DNA of 43,467 nt from Flavobacteriaceae bacterium. GTDB lineage: Bacteria; Bacteroidota; Bacteroidia; Flavobacteriales; Flavobacteriaceae. The stretch lies in the NCBI GenBank assembly GCA_002719315.1, contig PBHD01000003.1, forward strand, positions 1 through 43,467, read 5' to 3'. Under the pieces are notes generated by a model that saw only the letters and a program-made list of their open reading frames with translations, ran no database searches and was not told the DNA's origin. A program made the translations under genes and the position numbers. Shown piece by piece: positions 9,527 through 17,544 of the stretch (positions within the stretch are counted from its first letter, which is position 1; every line of letters begins with the position of its first letter).

Positions 9527-11464
9527 ATGTCTTCTAATTTCGATAAATTTCAAGAGAATTTGTCTTCAATTAAATCTCCTATTGAAATTATTTCATTACT
9601 AATAAAAAAGATTGAGGAGAATAATTCAAAATGTCATATTATTATTAATAAACCTCTTAAATCTTTACATTTTTTAAATAAAAATATTAAGATTAAAGAA
9701 ATTAATTATGATTTAATATTAAAAGAAAAAAAAAATTGGTCTGAAAAATATTTTTATGATAAATTTAATTTAGAGCCATCAAAAACAAAATACAAGTATA
9801 CAAATGTTAATTATATATCAGTTGGAAAAAAATTAAAAGGATTGATATACGTATGCTACAATGAAAAGTGCAGTCATGAAATATTATTAAATCGATTAAA
9901 CTTTGAAATTTCTAATTTGATAGAAAAAGAAAATCTAAGAAAAAAAATTAATGCAAAGAATAATCTTCTAAAAAATAAAACTTTAGAAATAGAATCATTG
10001 TTTGACATCACAGAAATGTTAAATTCTGATGAAAATTTAAAACCTTTATTTGATAAAATTTTATATTTTCTAATTTCTTTATTTAATGCTTCAAAAGGAA
10101 TAATTTTCCTAAGAGACGCTAACTCAAAAAACTTCAATATTCAATCTTCTTTTAACTATGATTTAAGTAAAATAAATACTAGAATAATTAGAGATACTAG
10201 AGGCATTCACAAAGAACTTAAGGAAAGTTTTAAATCAAGAATAATAAATAATCTAAAAAGGTATCCTCTTTTAGAAGAAGGAAAATTAAATTGTATATCT
10301 GGACCTATAATTAGTGATAAAAAATTAGATGGGAGTATTTTTTTATTTGATAAAGAGTCAAGAAAAGGATTAACAACCTTTAATAATTATGACCTAAAAC
10401 TTTTTGATTCAATAATTAAAAAAATCAGTCTTACTTATAATAATTTATTCTTAGTTCACTCACTAAAAGATTCGAAAAAAATGATAGACAGTATAATGTC
10501 TTCTATTTCAACTGGTATAATTAAAATAAACATGTTAGGTGAAATAGAGTACATTAACGAATCCGCTTCTTCTATTTTTAAAATAGATTCAAAATCTATA
10601 GTTAATAATCACTATGCAATCCTTTTTCATAATAATCAAGAAATTTTAGATATACTTGAAAGAGCAGAAAATAGCTCTCATATATTTTATGAAGAAAATT
10701 TAAAAATTAATACTAACGAAAATAATCTTGGAGCTGTTAACCTTACTATCTCTCCAGTTTTTGATGATGGAATTAATTCTGGTATGGTAATAACTTTAGA
10801 GGATCTATCCAATATAAATAAGGTAAAGTCAACCTTTAAAAAATATGTTTCTGAAAGTATAGTTGATGAACTTTTATTAAATGAAAATTCTCTAGAACTA
10901 GGTGGTGTGCAAAAAGATGTTTGTGTATTATTTGTTGATATAAGAGGATTTACATCTATGTCAGAAAATTTAGAACCGGAAAAGGTGGTTTCTCTACTAA
11001 ATAATTATTTCCAAAAAATGATAAATGTTGTGTTTAAAAATAATGGAACTCTAGACAAAATTATTGGAGATGAGCTAATGGTTTTATATGGTGTACCGAT
11101 AAGTTATGAAAATGATAACCAGAATGCTGTCAATACTTCAATTGAGATGTTTAAAGAATTAAAAAATTTCAATAAGAAAATTAAAGATGAAGGGTTACCT
11201 GAAATATCTATTGGTATTGGAATAAACTTTGGAAAGGTAATTTCAGGAAATATAGGTTCTGATCAACAAATGAATTATACTGTGATTGGAGACAATGTAA
11301 ATATTGCTGCAAGACTTTGCTCTGTGGCTAAGCCTGGGGAAATAATTATTTCAGATTCCGTTTACAATAAACTTACTAATTCATCAGGTTTTCATTTAAA
11401 TAAACCGTTGAATTTAAAGGGTAAATCTAAGCCAATTAAAAACTGGTTAATGAAAGTATCTTAG
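9527..11464 (+). CDS. GAF/PAS class III adenylate (nucleotide) cyclase
   Basis: A 645-residue soluble signalling protein. A poorly defined N-terminal part and a short coiled coil (about 120-155) precede a GAF-like domain (about 155-305), a PAS domain (about 310-425, starting MDSIMSSISTGIIKINMLG) and a C-terminal class III cyclase domain. The two metal-binding Asp are D471 (FVDIRGFTSMS) and D515 (KIIGDELM), the proper 44 residues apart. Lys511 and Thr585 (YTVIG) occupy the base-selecting positions and fit the Lys/Thr pair of bacterial adenylate cyclases. The transition-state residues are N592 and R596 in NVNIAARL. All catalytic residues are present, so cAMP is the most likely product. It is the third gene of the kinase-STAS operon (1-bp gap), and its stop overlaps that of the converging PycTM-like gene. 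Confidence 0.93.
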   Translation: MSSNFDKFQENLSSIKSPIEIISLLIKKIEENNSKCHIIINKPLKSLHFLNKNIKIKEINYDLILKEKKNWSEKYFYDKFNLEPSKTKYKYTNVNYISVGKKLKGLIYVCYNEKCSHEILLNRLNFEISNLIEKENLRKKINAKNNLLKNKTLEIESLFDITEMLNSDENLKPLFDKILYFLISLFNASKGIIFLRDANSKNFNIQSSFNYDLSKINTRIIRDTRGIHKELKESFKSRIINNLKRYPLLEEGKLNCISGPIISDKKLDGSIFLFDKESRKGLTTFNNYDLKLFDSIIKKISLTYNNLFLVHSLKDSKKMIDSIMSSISTGIIKINMLGEIEYINESASSIFKIDSKSIVNNHYAILFHNNQEILDILERAENSSHIFYEENLKINTNENNLGAVNLTISPVFDDGINSGMVITLEDLSNINKVKSTFKKYVSESIVDELLLNENSLELGGVQKDVCVLFVDIRGFTSMSENLEPEKVVSLLNNYFQKMINVVFKNNGTLDKIIGDELMVLYGVPISYENDNQNAVNTSIEMFKELKNFNKKIKDEGLPEISIGIGINFGKVISGNIGSDQQMNYTVIGDNVNIAARLCSVAKPGEIIISDSVYNKLTNSSGFHLNKPLNLKGKSKPIKNWLMKVS

Positions 11465-11997
11465 AAATAGGAAAAAACAGCAAATAAAATTAAAAAAGCT
11501 ATTGATCTTATAAGTGATATAATACCCTTATTAACGAAAAAGAATTTTTTTGCAGCAATATGTCCAGTTGCAAAAACAATTTGAGACAAATGTCTTCTGT
11601 ATTCAGGCTCATTATCAATAATTTTATTTATAGTTTTTTCAAAAGAATTAAAATCTCTAAAATGAACAGGATAATCCCCGAAAAAAAAAGGTGATTTTTC
11701 AGTGGTAAAATTTAATCGAGGAAGATAGCATTGAACGCATCTTCTAAGTGAAAGAACTGTAAAAATAATAGCTGGAATAAGAAAAAAAAACTTTATAGAA
11801 TCTTCTATTGAGTTTACCGAAAGATTATAAATATTGTCTTCATCTAATATATCCAAAGTATAACTAACTGTTAAAAGAAGACTATAAAATGATATAATTA
11901 CACTTGCTTTAATTTCTGCAAACCTAATTTGTTCATAATTATAATCAATTATTGGCCAAAATTCCTCAGAAATTGACTCAATTTTCGTATTCTTCAT
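11461..11997 (-). CDS. Three-helix membrane protein resembling Pycsar effector PycTM (DUF5706)
   Basis: A 178-residue protein with membrane helices at about 31-50, 69-87 and 157-177. The pattern matches the Pycsar-effector/DUF5706 family as I know it: an N-terminal amphipathic segment ending in an acidic-x-Lys-Ala motif (AEIKAS, 27-32) that enters the first helix; a second helix followed by a short Arg/Pro linker (SLRRCVQCYLPRLN); then SPFFFGDY (102-109, family LFFG), a cytoplasmic helical stretch, and HLSQIVFATGHIAAKKF (136-152), before the last helix. In Pycsar phage defence such proteins are thought to damage the membrane when a cyclic nucleotide is made. This gene ends tail-to-tail on the cyclase gene, sharing 4 bp, which supports a functional link. 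The call rests on motif recall, and the family also has uncharacterised non-defence members. Confidence 0.65.
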   Translation of the reverse strand: MKNTKIESISEEFWPIIDYNYEQIRFAEIKASVIISFYSLLLTVSYTLDILDEDNIYNLSVNSIEDSIKFFFLIPAIIFTVLSLRRCVQCYLPRLNFTTEKSPFFFGDYPVHFRDFNSFEKTINKIIDNEPEYRRHLSQIVFATGHIAAKKFFFVNKGIISLIRSIAFLILFAVFSYF

Positions 11998-12133
11998 TTT
12001 AAAATTGGTTTACGAACAATATTACAAATAATTTGAAATAATTAAAAACGATTTATATTTCTATTTTTATTGAAATATACTTATAATAAATTATATTTTA
12101 TTTATATAAATTCGCAGCAAACTCTAGTAATTC

Positions 12134-12904
12134 ATGTCACAAAGTCTAAAAAATTTATTTATAATTCTTTTACTTTCAATATTTAATTCAGTTTTTTCAC
12201 AAAATATAATTACCGATCGACCTGATCAAACAGAAAGTCCAAATACATTAAATAAAGGGAATCTTCAAATAGAGAGCGGATACCTTTCTCTTAAAGACAG
12301 AGAAACCAGTAGTAAAATGACTCAAAGCTTAATTCCAACTAACTTATTTCGTTATGGTTTAAATAGTAAGATTGAGCTTCGTCTACTTACCCAATTTGAA
12401 AATCAAGAATTCGAAAACGTGAAAATATCTGGTATTAATGATCTTGAATTAGGAATAAAAATTAAAGTATTAAAAAAAGAAAATATTAATACTGAAATTT
12501 CTTTTCTTACTACTCTCATAATTCCTTCAGCTTCAAATGATTTGTCTATAAATTCTCTTGGAATATCTAATAGAATGATTTTTTCTCATACTTTATCTGA
12601 TAAAACAGGTTTAGGATATAATTTGGGCTATGATTATTTTGGAAGTGGCAAAGGTAATTTAACATATACTTTAGCAATAGGCACTTCATTGACGGAAAAA
12701 CTTGGTTTTTTTATGGAGCCCTTTGGAGAAATAGTTGATATAAAAAGTTTCATTCTAAATTTTGATTCTGGGTTCACATATTTAGTAAAAGATAATTTTC
12801 AACTTGATTGTTCTTATGGGACAGGTGTTAATAGTAAAATGAATTTCTTTTCTTTTGGAATAAGTTGGTTAATTAAAAAAAGAAAGAAAATCAAAAATAT
12901 TTAG
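12134..12904 (+). CDS. Outer-membrane beta-barrel protein, MetA-pathway/transporter family
   Basis: A 256-residue exported protein whose signal peptide ends NSVFSQ at about residue 23. The mature start ITDRPDQTESPNTL is the hallmark opening of the phenol-degradation MetA-like outer-membrane family, common in Bacteroidota as generic transporters. Alternating beta strands (LQIESGYLSL, IELRLLTQFE, LGYNLGYDYFG, FSFGISWLI) cover the rest, in keeping with a barrel of about 12 strands. The substrate cannot be inferred. It starts 136 bp from the divergent PycTM-like gene and is followed after 18 bp by the LTA-synthase-like gene, so it is probably the first gene of a three-gene operon. Confidence 0.8.
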   Translation: MSQSLKNLFIILLLSIFNSVFSQNIITDRPDQTESPNTLNKGNLQIESGYLSLKDRETSSKMTQSLIPTNLFRYGLNSKIELRLLTQFENQEFENVKISGINDLELGIKIKVLKKENINTEISFLTTLIIPSASNDLSINSLGISNRMIFSHTLSDKTGLGYNLGYDYFGSGKGNLTYTLAIGTSLTEKLGFFMEPFGEIVDIKSFILNFDSGFTYLVKDNFQLDCSYGTGVNSKMNFFSFGISWLIKKRKKIKNI

Positions 12905-12922
12905 ATTTAAAAAAAAATCTAT

Positions 12923-14845
12923 ATGAGCTTTAGAATAAATGAAATCTCTATTTTAATTTATAGAATTTTTTTAGTCTATATAAACTATACTTTTTGTCGT
13001 TTACTTTTTGTTTATTTTAATAATGATCTTCTTCAAATAGATAATTTTTTACAATTAACTAAACTTCTTTACCATGGAATAAGATTTGACAGTTTGTCAA
13101 TTGTTTATCTTAACTCCATATTTATTTTACTTTCAATAATTCCATTTAAAATTAATACTTCAAAAATTTATCAAGATGTATTGATTTGGATATACTTTAT
13201 TTTTAATGGAATTGGAATGTTACTAAATTTTATTGATTTTGAATATTATAGATTTAATTTAAATAGATTAATGAGCTCTTTTTTGGAAGCTATTGAATCT
13301 GAACCTAATAAATCAGAATTAATTTTACACTATATTTTTGATTACTATCATATTTTAATAATCTACTTAACCTTTCTTTTTGTTTGGATCTTTTTATATA
13401 AGATGATAAAACATAAGGATCAAATTTATTTTAGAAATAAAAATTATTATTTAAGTTCTATTTTTATCTTTTTATTTACTGCTGTATTTTGTGTTATGGG
13501 TGCTAGAGGTGGTGATTTAAAAAAAAGCACAAGGCCAATAACAATTATTGATGCTATGGATAATGTAAACAATCCTCAACATGCTGATATAATTTTAAAT
13601 ACACCTTTTACTATTCTTAAAACTCTATTTAAAAAGCCATTTAAACTAATTAATAAATTTAATAATGATGAAATTTTAAATGAATTAAATACAATAAAAC
13701 AATATAATAGAGTATTAATAGACCCTTCACCAAATGTTATAATTTTCATTCTTGAAAGTATGGGTAGAGAATACTGGGGGTCAATGAATAAAGAAAGAAA
13801 AATCAAGGATTTTAAAGGATTTACCCCTTTTTTAGATTCTTTAGCTGAGCATAGTCTAGTATTTTCTAACGCTTTTGCAACTAGCAGAAAATCAATTCAT
13901 GCAATGCCATCAATTTTAGCTGGAATCCCATCATTTGAAATCTCATATACCTCAACACCATATTCAAAACAAAAAATTGAATCAATAGTTTCTATTGCTA
14001 ATTCTATGGATTATAACACTTCATTTTTTCATGGAGCTTCAAACGGATCAATGGGTTTTCTTGGATTTTCAAACACTTTAGGATTTAAAAATTATTATGG
14101 AAGAAATGAATTTAATAATGATGATGAATATGATGGATATTGGGGAATATGGGATGAACCATTTTTACAATTCACAAAGGAAACCCTTGACAATAAAAAA
14201 CAACCATTTTTAGCTACTGTTTTTACTATTACTTCTCATGAACCTTATGTAATACCTAAAAAATACGATAATAGGTTTAATCAAGGAGTAATTCCAATGC
14301 ATAAATGTGTTTTATATACTGATTTTTCAATTAGAAAATTTTTTGACGCATCAAAAAACTCTGATTGGTTTAAAAATACTGTTTTTCTTTTTACAGCCGA
14401 TCATAGTAATCAATCATATTATCCATATTATCAGAAAACTATAAATCGATTTGCAAATCCTATTATGATCTATATTCCTAATAGTGAATTTAAAGGAGAA
14501 ATAAATTCCCTAGCTTCTCATATGGATATATATCCAACTATAGTTGATTTGATCGGGTATAAGAAAGCTTTTAGAAGTTGGGGTAAAAGTTTAGTTACCC
14601 CAGATAATTTAAATTCAATAGTTGTAAATTATTTAGGAGGTGGGAGTTATTTTATTATGAATGACAGTTTAATTTCTGTTCACAATGGCGAGAAAGCAAT
14701 AGGTTTTTATGATATTCAGGATAAAAATTTTAAAAATAATTTAATACAAAAAAGAAATAAAAAGATGAATGATTTAGAAAGAAAAGGATCAATGTTTCTT
14801 CAAGATTACTTCAATAGAATAATAAAAGGTGAAATGAATTATTAA
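12923..14845 (+). CDS. LTA synthase family phosphotransferase (alkaline-phosphatase fold)
   Basis: A 640-residue inner-membrane enzyme: about five membrane helices in residues 8-195, then an extracytoplasmic sulfatase/alkaline-phosphatase-fold domain. Metal and nucleophile motifs are ILESMGREYWG (E278), FATSRKSIHAMPS (318-330, containing the Thr/Ser nucleophile), ITSHEPY and FTADHSN (D493, H494). This is the architecture of LtaS and related phosphoglycerol or phosphoethanolamine transferases. LtaS cleaves phosphatidylglycerol, moves the glycerophosphate to an acceptor and leaves diacylglycerol. In a Gram-negative host without lipoteichoic acid the acceptor may be a glycolipid, periplasmic glucan or lipid A, and the donor could be phosphatidylethanolamine. 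The diacylglycerol kinase gene starts on its stop codon (TAATG), which fits recycling of a diacylglycerol by-product. Confidence 0.88.
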   Translation: MSFRINEISILIYRIFLVYINYTFCRLLFVYFNNDLLQIDNFLQLTKLLYHGIRFDSLSIVYLNSIFILLSIIPFKINTSKIYQDVLIWIYFIFNGIGMLLNFIDFEYYRFNLNRLMSSFLEAIESEPNKSELILHYIFDYYHILIIYLTFLFVWIFLYKMIKHKDQIYFRNKNYYLSSIFIFLFTAVFCVMGARGGDLKKSTRPITIIDAMDNVNNPQHADIILNTPFTILKTLFKKPFKLINKFNNDEILNELNTIKQYNRVLIDPSPNVIIFILESMGREYWGSMNKERKIKDFKGFTPFLDSLAEHSLVFSNAFATSRKSIHAMPSILAGIPSFEISYTSTPYSKQKIESIVSIANSMDYNTSFFHGASNGSMGFLGFSNTLGFKNYYGRNEFNNDDEYDGYWGIWDEPFLQFTKETLDNKKQPFLATVFTITSHEPYVIPKKYDNRFNQGVIPMHKCVLYTDFSIRKFFDASKNSDWFKNTVFLFTADHSNQSYYPYYQKTINRFANPIMIYIPNSEFKGEINSLASHMDIYPTIVDLIGYKKAFRSWGKSLVTPDNLNSIVVNYLGGGSYFIMNDSLISVHNGEKAIGFYDIQDKNFKNNLIQKRNKKMNDLERKGSMFLQDYFNRIIKGEMNY

Positions 14846-15735
14846 TGATGAAAAAAAATAAAATATTTTTTATAGTTAATGCCCTACATTCAAAAAAGAA
14901 TAAAAACCTAAAAAAATTAATCCGAACTAAATTTTTGTCTGAAAAATATGATGTAAATATCTTAATTTCTAAATACAAAGGTCATTGCATTAAATTAGCT
15001 GAAAAAGCTGTTGAAAATAAAGCTAATATAGTTGTTGCGTGTGGTGGAGATGGAACAATAAATGAAGTTGGTCAAAGCCTAATTAAAAAACCCGTTTTAC
15101 TTGGGGTAATTCCACTAGGTTCTGGAAATGGTTTTGCTCGTCATTTTAATATTCCAAGAAATCTAAATTATGCGCTTGATATAATTTCTAAAAATTTTTC
15201 AACTACAATAGATGTAGGAAAAATAAATAAAAGATTTTTTTTTAGCAATTTTGGATTAGGTGTTGAAGCAAAATTTATTGAAGAATATTCAAAAATTAAA
15301 GCAAGAGGTCTTTTAGGTTACATAACAAGTTTTTTAAAAATAATTTCGACATATAAAAAACAAAAAATAGAGATTGAATTTAATAATATAAGAAAAAAAA
15401 TATTTCCTTTTTTGTTTCTAATCTCCAATACAAGCGAACAAGGATATAATTTTTCAATAACACCTAAAGCTAAAGCTGATAATGGCAAACTAGAACTTGT
15501 ATATACTGAAAACCATTCTGTTTTGATTCTTTTTTACAATCTAATTATTAGTTTTTTTATACGAATCAAATCCTTTCAACTTCTAAAATATTTTGAACTA
15601 AATAAAATAAAAATAATTAAAAAAGATAATGCTCCTTTTTGTTTACAAATTGATGGAGAAACAATAAACATTGTTGATAAAAAAATATTTTTAGAATTAG
15701 TTCCAAAATCATTAAAAGTTATTATTCCAGAATAA
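14845..15735 (+). CDS. Diacylglycerol/lipid kinase (YegS/DgkB family)
   Basis: A 296-residue cytosolic or membrane-associated lipid kinase of the DAGK catalytic family. The nucleotide-binding motif GGDGT is at 67-71 (VACGGDGTINEVGQSL), followed by PLGSGNGFARH at 90-100, both diagnostic. Later parts match the beta-sandwich C-terminal domain (NFGLGVEAKFIEEY; FLFLISNTSEQGYNFSI with AKADNGKLEL). The family uses ATP to phosphorylate diacylglycerol or related lipids, returning them to phospholipid synthesis as phosphatidic acid. Translation is coupled to the upstream LTA-synthase-like gene: the ATG uses the last A of its TAA. A second ATG at 14848 is an equally possible start. The converging next gene ends 6 bp away. 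Confidence 0.93.
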   Translation: MMKKNKIFFIVNALHSKKNKNLKKLIRTKFLSEKYDVNILISKYKGHCIKLAEKAVENKANIVVACGGDGTINEVGQSLIKKPVLLGVIPLGSGNGFARHFNIPRNLNYALDIISKNFSTTIDVGKINKRFFFSNFGLGVEAKFIEEYSKIKARGLLGYITSFLKIISTYKKQKIEIEFNNIRKKIFPFLFLISNTSEQGYNFSITPKAKADNGKLELVYTENHSVLILFYNLIISFFIRIKSFQLLKYFELNKIKIIKKDNAPFCLQIDGETINIVDKKIFLELVPKSLKVIIPE

Positions 15736-15741
15736 AATTAC

Positions 15742-16713
15742 CTATTTTAACAATAAACTATAATTTCCTGCAACTTCTATACAAGCACTTGAACCAATAT
15801 CATCTATAATTGATTTATTTATCTTTTTATCAATTAAAACCAAATCTATTTTTGAATTCATACTTTCTTCAATTTTAGAATCCATAAACCCTTGAATTGG
15901 AGCTGCCAATTTAGTTGATTTTGATCTAATAGCTTTAACAATTAATTTATATTTATTATTATCCATTTCAATTGAAACTTCTTCTTTACTTATAGAACAC
16001 TTTCTAAGATTTGAAAAATTATAAGTAGTAAATTCAATTAACTCAGAATTAACCCATACACCAGCAATAAAACCAATAAAAGAAAAACCTTTTATTGGAA
16101 TCTTTGCAACAGATAATTTAAATGAAATTTCACTTTTACTAAAATGATTTGATTGCATCCAAACGTATCCTAATGGAAAAGAGTGTCCCCAATCCTTTTC
16201 AATATAACCTCTTCCACAATCAAAATTTATTTTATTCTTGTTTATAATTAACTCTCCATTAATAGAATGATTCATGCTTAATATTCCATGATAACACTCC
16301 ATAAATGGCAAAAAAGAAAAAGGTCCCATAATTCCAGGAGAAAAAAATGATTTTGACCATGGTACAATATCATTAAAAATTAATTTTCCTTTTACATCAG
16401 GAAGATTTAATTCAATTGAATTTGTTTTAAATCTATTTTTTCCAATAATTATATCATGAACTGAAGGATTAGGTTTAAATTCATCAAAAGGAAATTTAAT
16501 ATAATTAGACTTTAGTTTTTTGCCATCTAAAATTTGAATAAAAGCTTGTTTTATACCATTTTCATCCATTGCAATGCCAGGAATAAAAGCAAATGCATAA
16601 TCTTGATCTTTAGATATTATTTTGTAATACCATCCCTCAAAAAATTTATTTTTTTTACCCCAACCATGATAAAGTTCAGGCTTCCATATTGCTCTAAGTC
16701 TGTTAAAAATCAA
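15742..16713 (-). CDS. Tocopherol-cyclase-like lipocalin-type protein
   Basis: A 323-residue protein with the hallmarks of the tocopherol cyclase family as seen in non-plant bacteria: an N-terminal WKPELYHGWGKKNKFFEGWY, a central GPFSFLPFMECYHGILSM segment, and the conserved CGRGYIEKDWGHSFPLGYVW. Plant and cyanobacterial members close the chromanol ring of vitamin E. Heterotrophic bacteria carry homologues without the rest of the tocopherol pathway, so the reaction here is unknown and may involve another quinol or lipid substrate. No signal peptide is visible. Its start lies 83 bp from that of the divergent CmoA-like methyltransferase. Confidence 0.82.
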   Translation of the reverse strand: MIFNRLRAIWKPELYHGWGKKNKFFEGWYYKIISKDQDYAFAFIPGIAMDENGIKQAFIQILDGKKLKSNYIKFPFDEFKPNPSVHDIIIGKNRFKTNSIELNLPDVKGKLIFNDIVPWSKSFFSPGIMGPFSFLPFMECYHGILSMNHSINGELIINKNKINFDCGRGYIEKDWGHSFPLGYVWMQSNHFSKSEISFKLSVAKIPIKGFSFIGFIAGVWVNSELIEFTTYNFSNLRKCSISKEEVSIEMDNNKYKLIVKAIRSKSTKLAAPIQGFMDSKIEESMNSKIDLVLIDKKINKSIIDDIGSSACIEVAGNYSLLLK

Positions 16714-16796
16714 CTTTTTAAAAATTAAATTATTTTTTTTGGCAATAATTTATTGATTTATTTGTTATAATATTGAAAAGTAGTAAATAATTTAGA

Positions 16797-17543
16797 ATGA
16801 AATCTTCAAAAGAAAAGTCAACAAATTCTGGTGATAATATAAATGCAGGAAATGGTAAATGGACATTTTCAGGTGAAATGGTGAATAATTTTGAACAACA
16901 TGTAAAAAAATCTGTTCCAATTTATAGTGAAGGACAAAAATTAACAAAAGATTTAAGTGAATACTTTATTAAAAATGATTCTGTAGTTTATGATATAGGA
17001 TGTTCTACTGGAAAATTACTTATTGATTTAGTTAACCAAAATAAACATAAAAAAAACTCAAAATATATTGGAATTGACATTGAAAGTGATATGATAAAAT
17101 TTGCTAAAAAGAAGCAAAAAAAACTATCTATAAAAGTAGCAAAGCTAAATTTTATAAATGAAGATATTATTACTTATGATTTTGAAAAGTCTGACTTAAT
17201 TATTTCATATTTTACAATCCAATTCATTCATCCAAAACATAGACAAAAATTAATTAATAAAATTTTTGAATCATTAAATTGGGGTGGAGCATTAATTTTA
17301 TTTGAAAAAGTAAGATTTAATGATGCTAGATTTCAGGACATGATCACTACGCTTTACAATGATTACAAATTAGAAATGGGATATACCCATGAAGAAATCC
17401 TAAATAAAACAAGAAGTCTAAAAGGTATTTTAGAACCTTTTTCCTCTAATGCTAATATTCAAATGTTAGAAAGAGCAGGTTTTAAAGATACATGTACTAT
17501 CATGAAAAAACTATGCTTTGAAGGTTTTTTGGCTATAAAATAA
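16797..17543 (+). CDS. cmoA: CmoA-like carboxy-SAM synthase / methyltransferase
   Basis: A 248-residue Rossmann-fold methyltransferase with strong CmoA character throughout: KWTFSGEMVNNFEQHVKKSVP near the N-terminus, SAM motif YDIGCSTGKL (65-74), GIDIESDMI with D94, SYFTIQFIHP, GGALILFEKVRFNDAR, and KTRSLKGILEPFSS, where R206 aligns with the Arg that in E. coli CmoA binds prephenate. CmoA makes carboxy-SAM, which CmoB uses to build the cmo5U tRNA wobble base. No CmoB is encoded in this window. The protein could therefore be a carboxy-SAM synthase with its partner elsewhere, or a relative with another job. It ends one base before the stop of the converging isoprenylcysteine-methyltransferase-like gene. 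Confidence 0.75.
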   Translation: MKSSKEKSTNSGDNINAGNGKWTFSGEMVNNFEQHVKKSVPIYSEGQKLTKDLSEYFIKNDSVVYDIGCSTGKLLIDLVNQNKHKKNSKYIGIDIESDMIKFAKKKQKKLSIKVAKLNFINEDIITYDFEKSDLIISYFTIQFIHPKHRQKLINKIFESLNWGGALILFEKVRFNDARFQDMITTLYNDYKLEMGYTHEEILNKTRSLKGILEPFSSNANIQMLERAGFKDTCTIMKKLCFEGFLAIK

Positions 17544-17544
17544 T

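Noticed and set aside
9527-11997. Calling the locus a classic Pycsar phage-defence operon
   Set aside because: The cyclase has sensory GAF/PAS domains and adenylate-type residues, and the effector gene is convergent rather than co-transcribed. The similarity is reported only as a lead.
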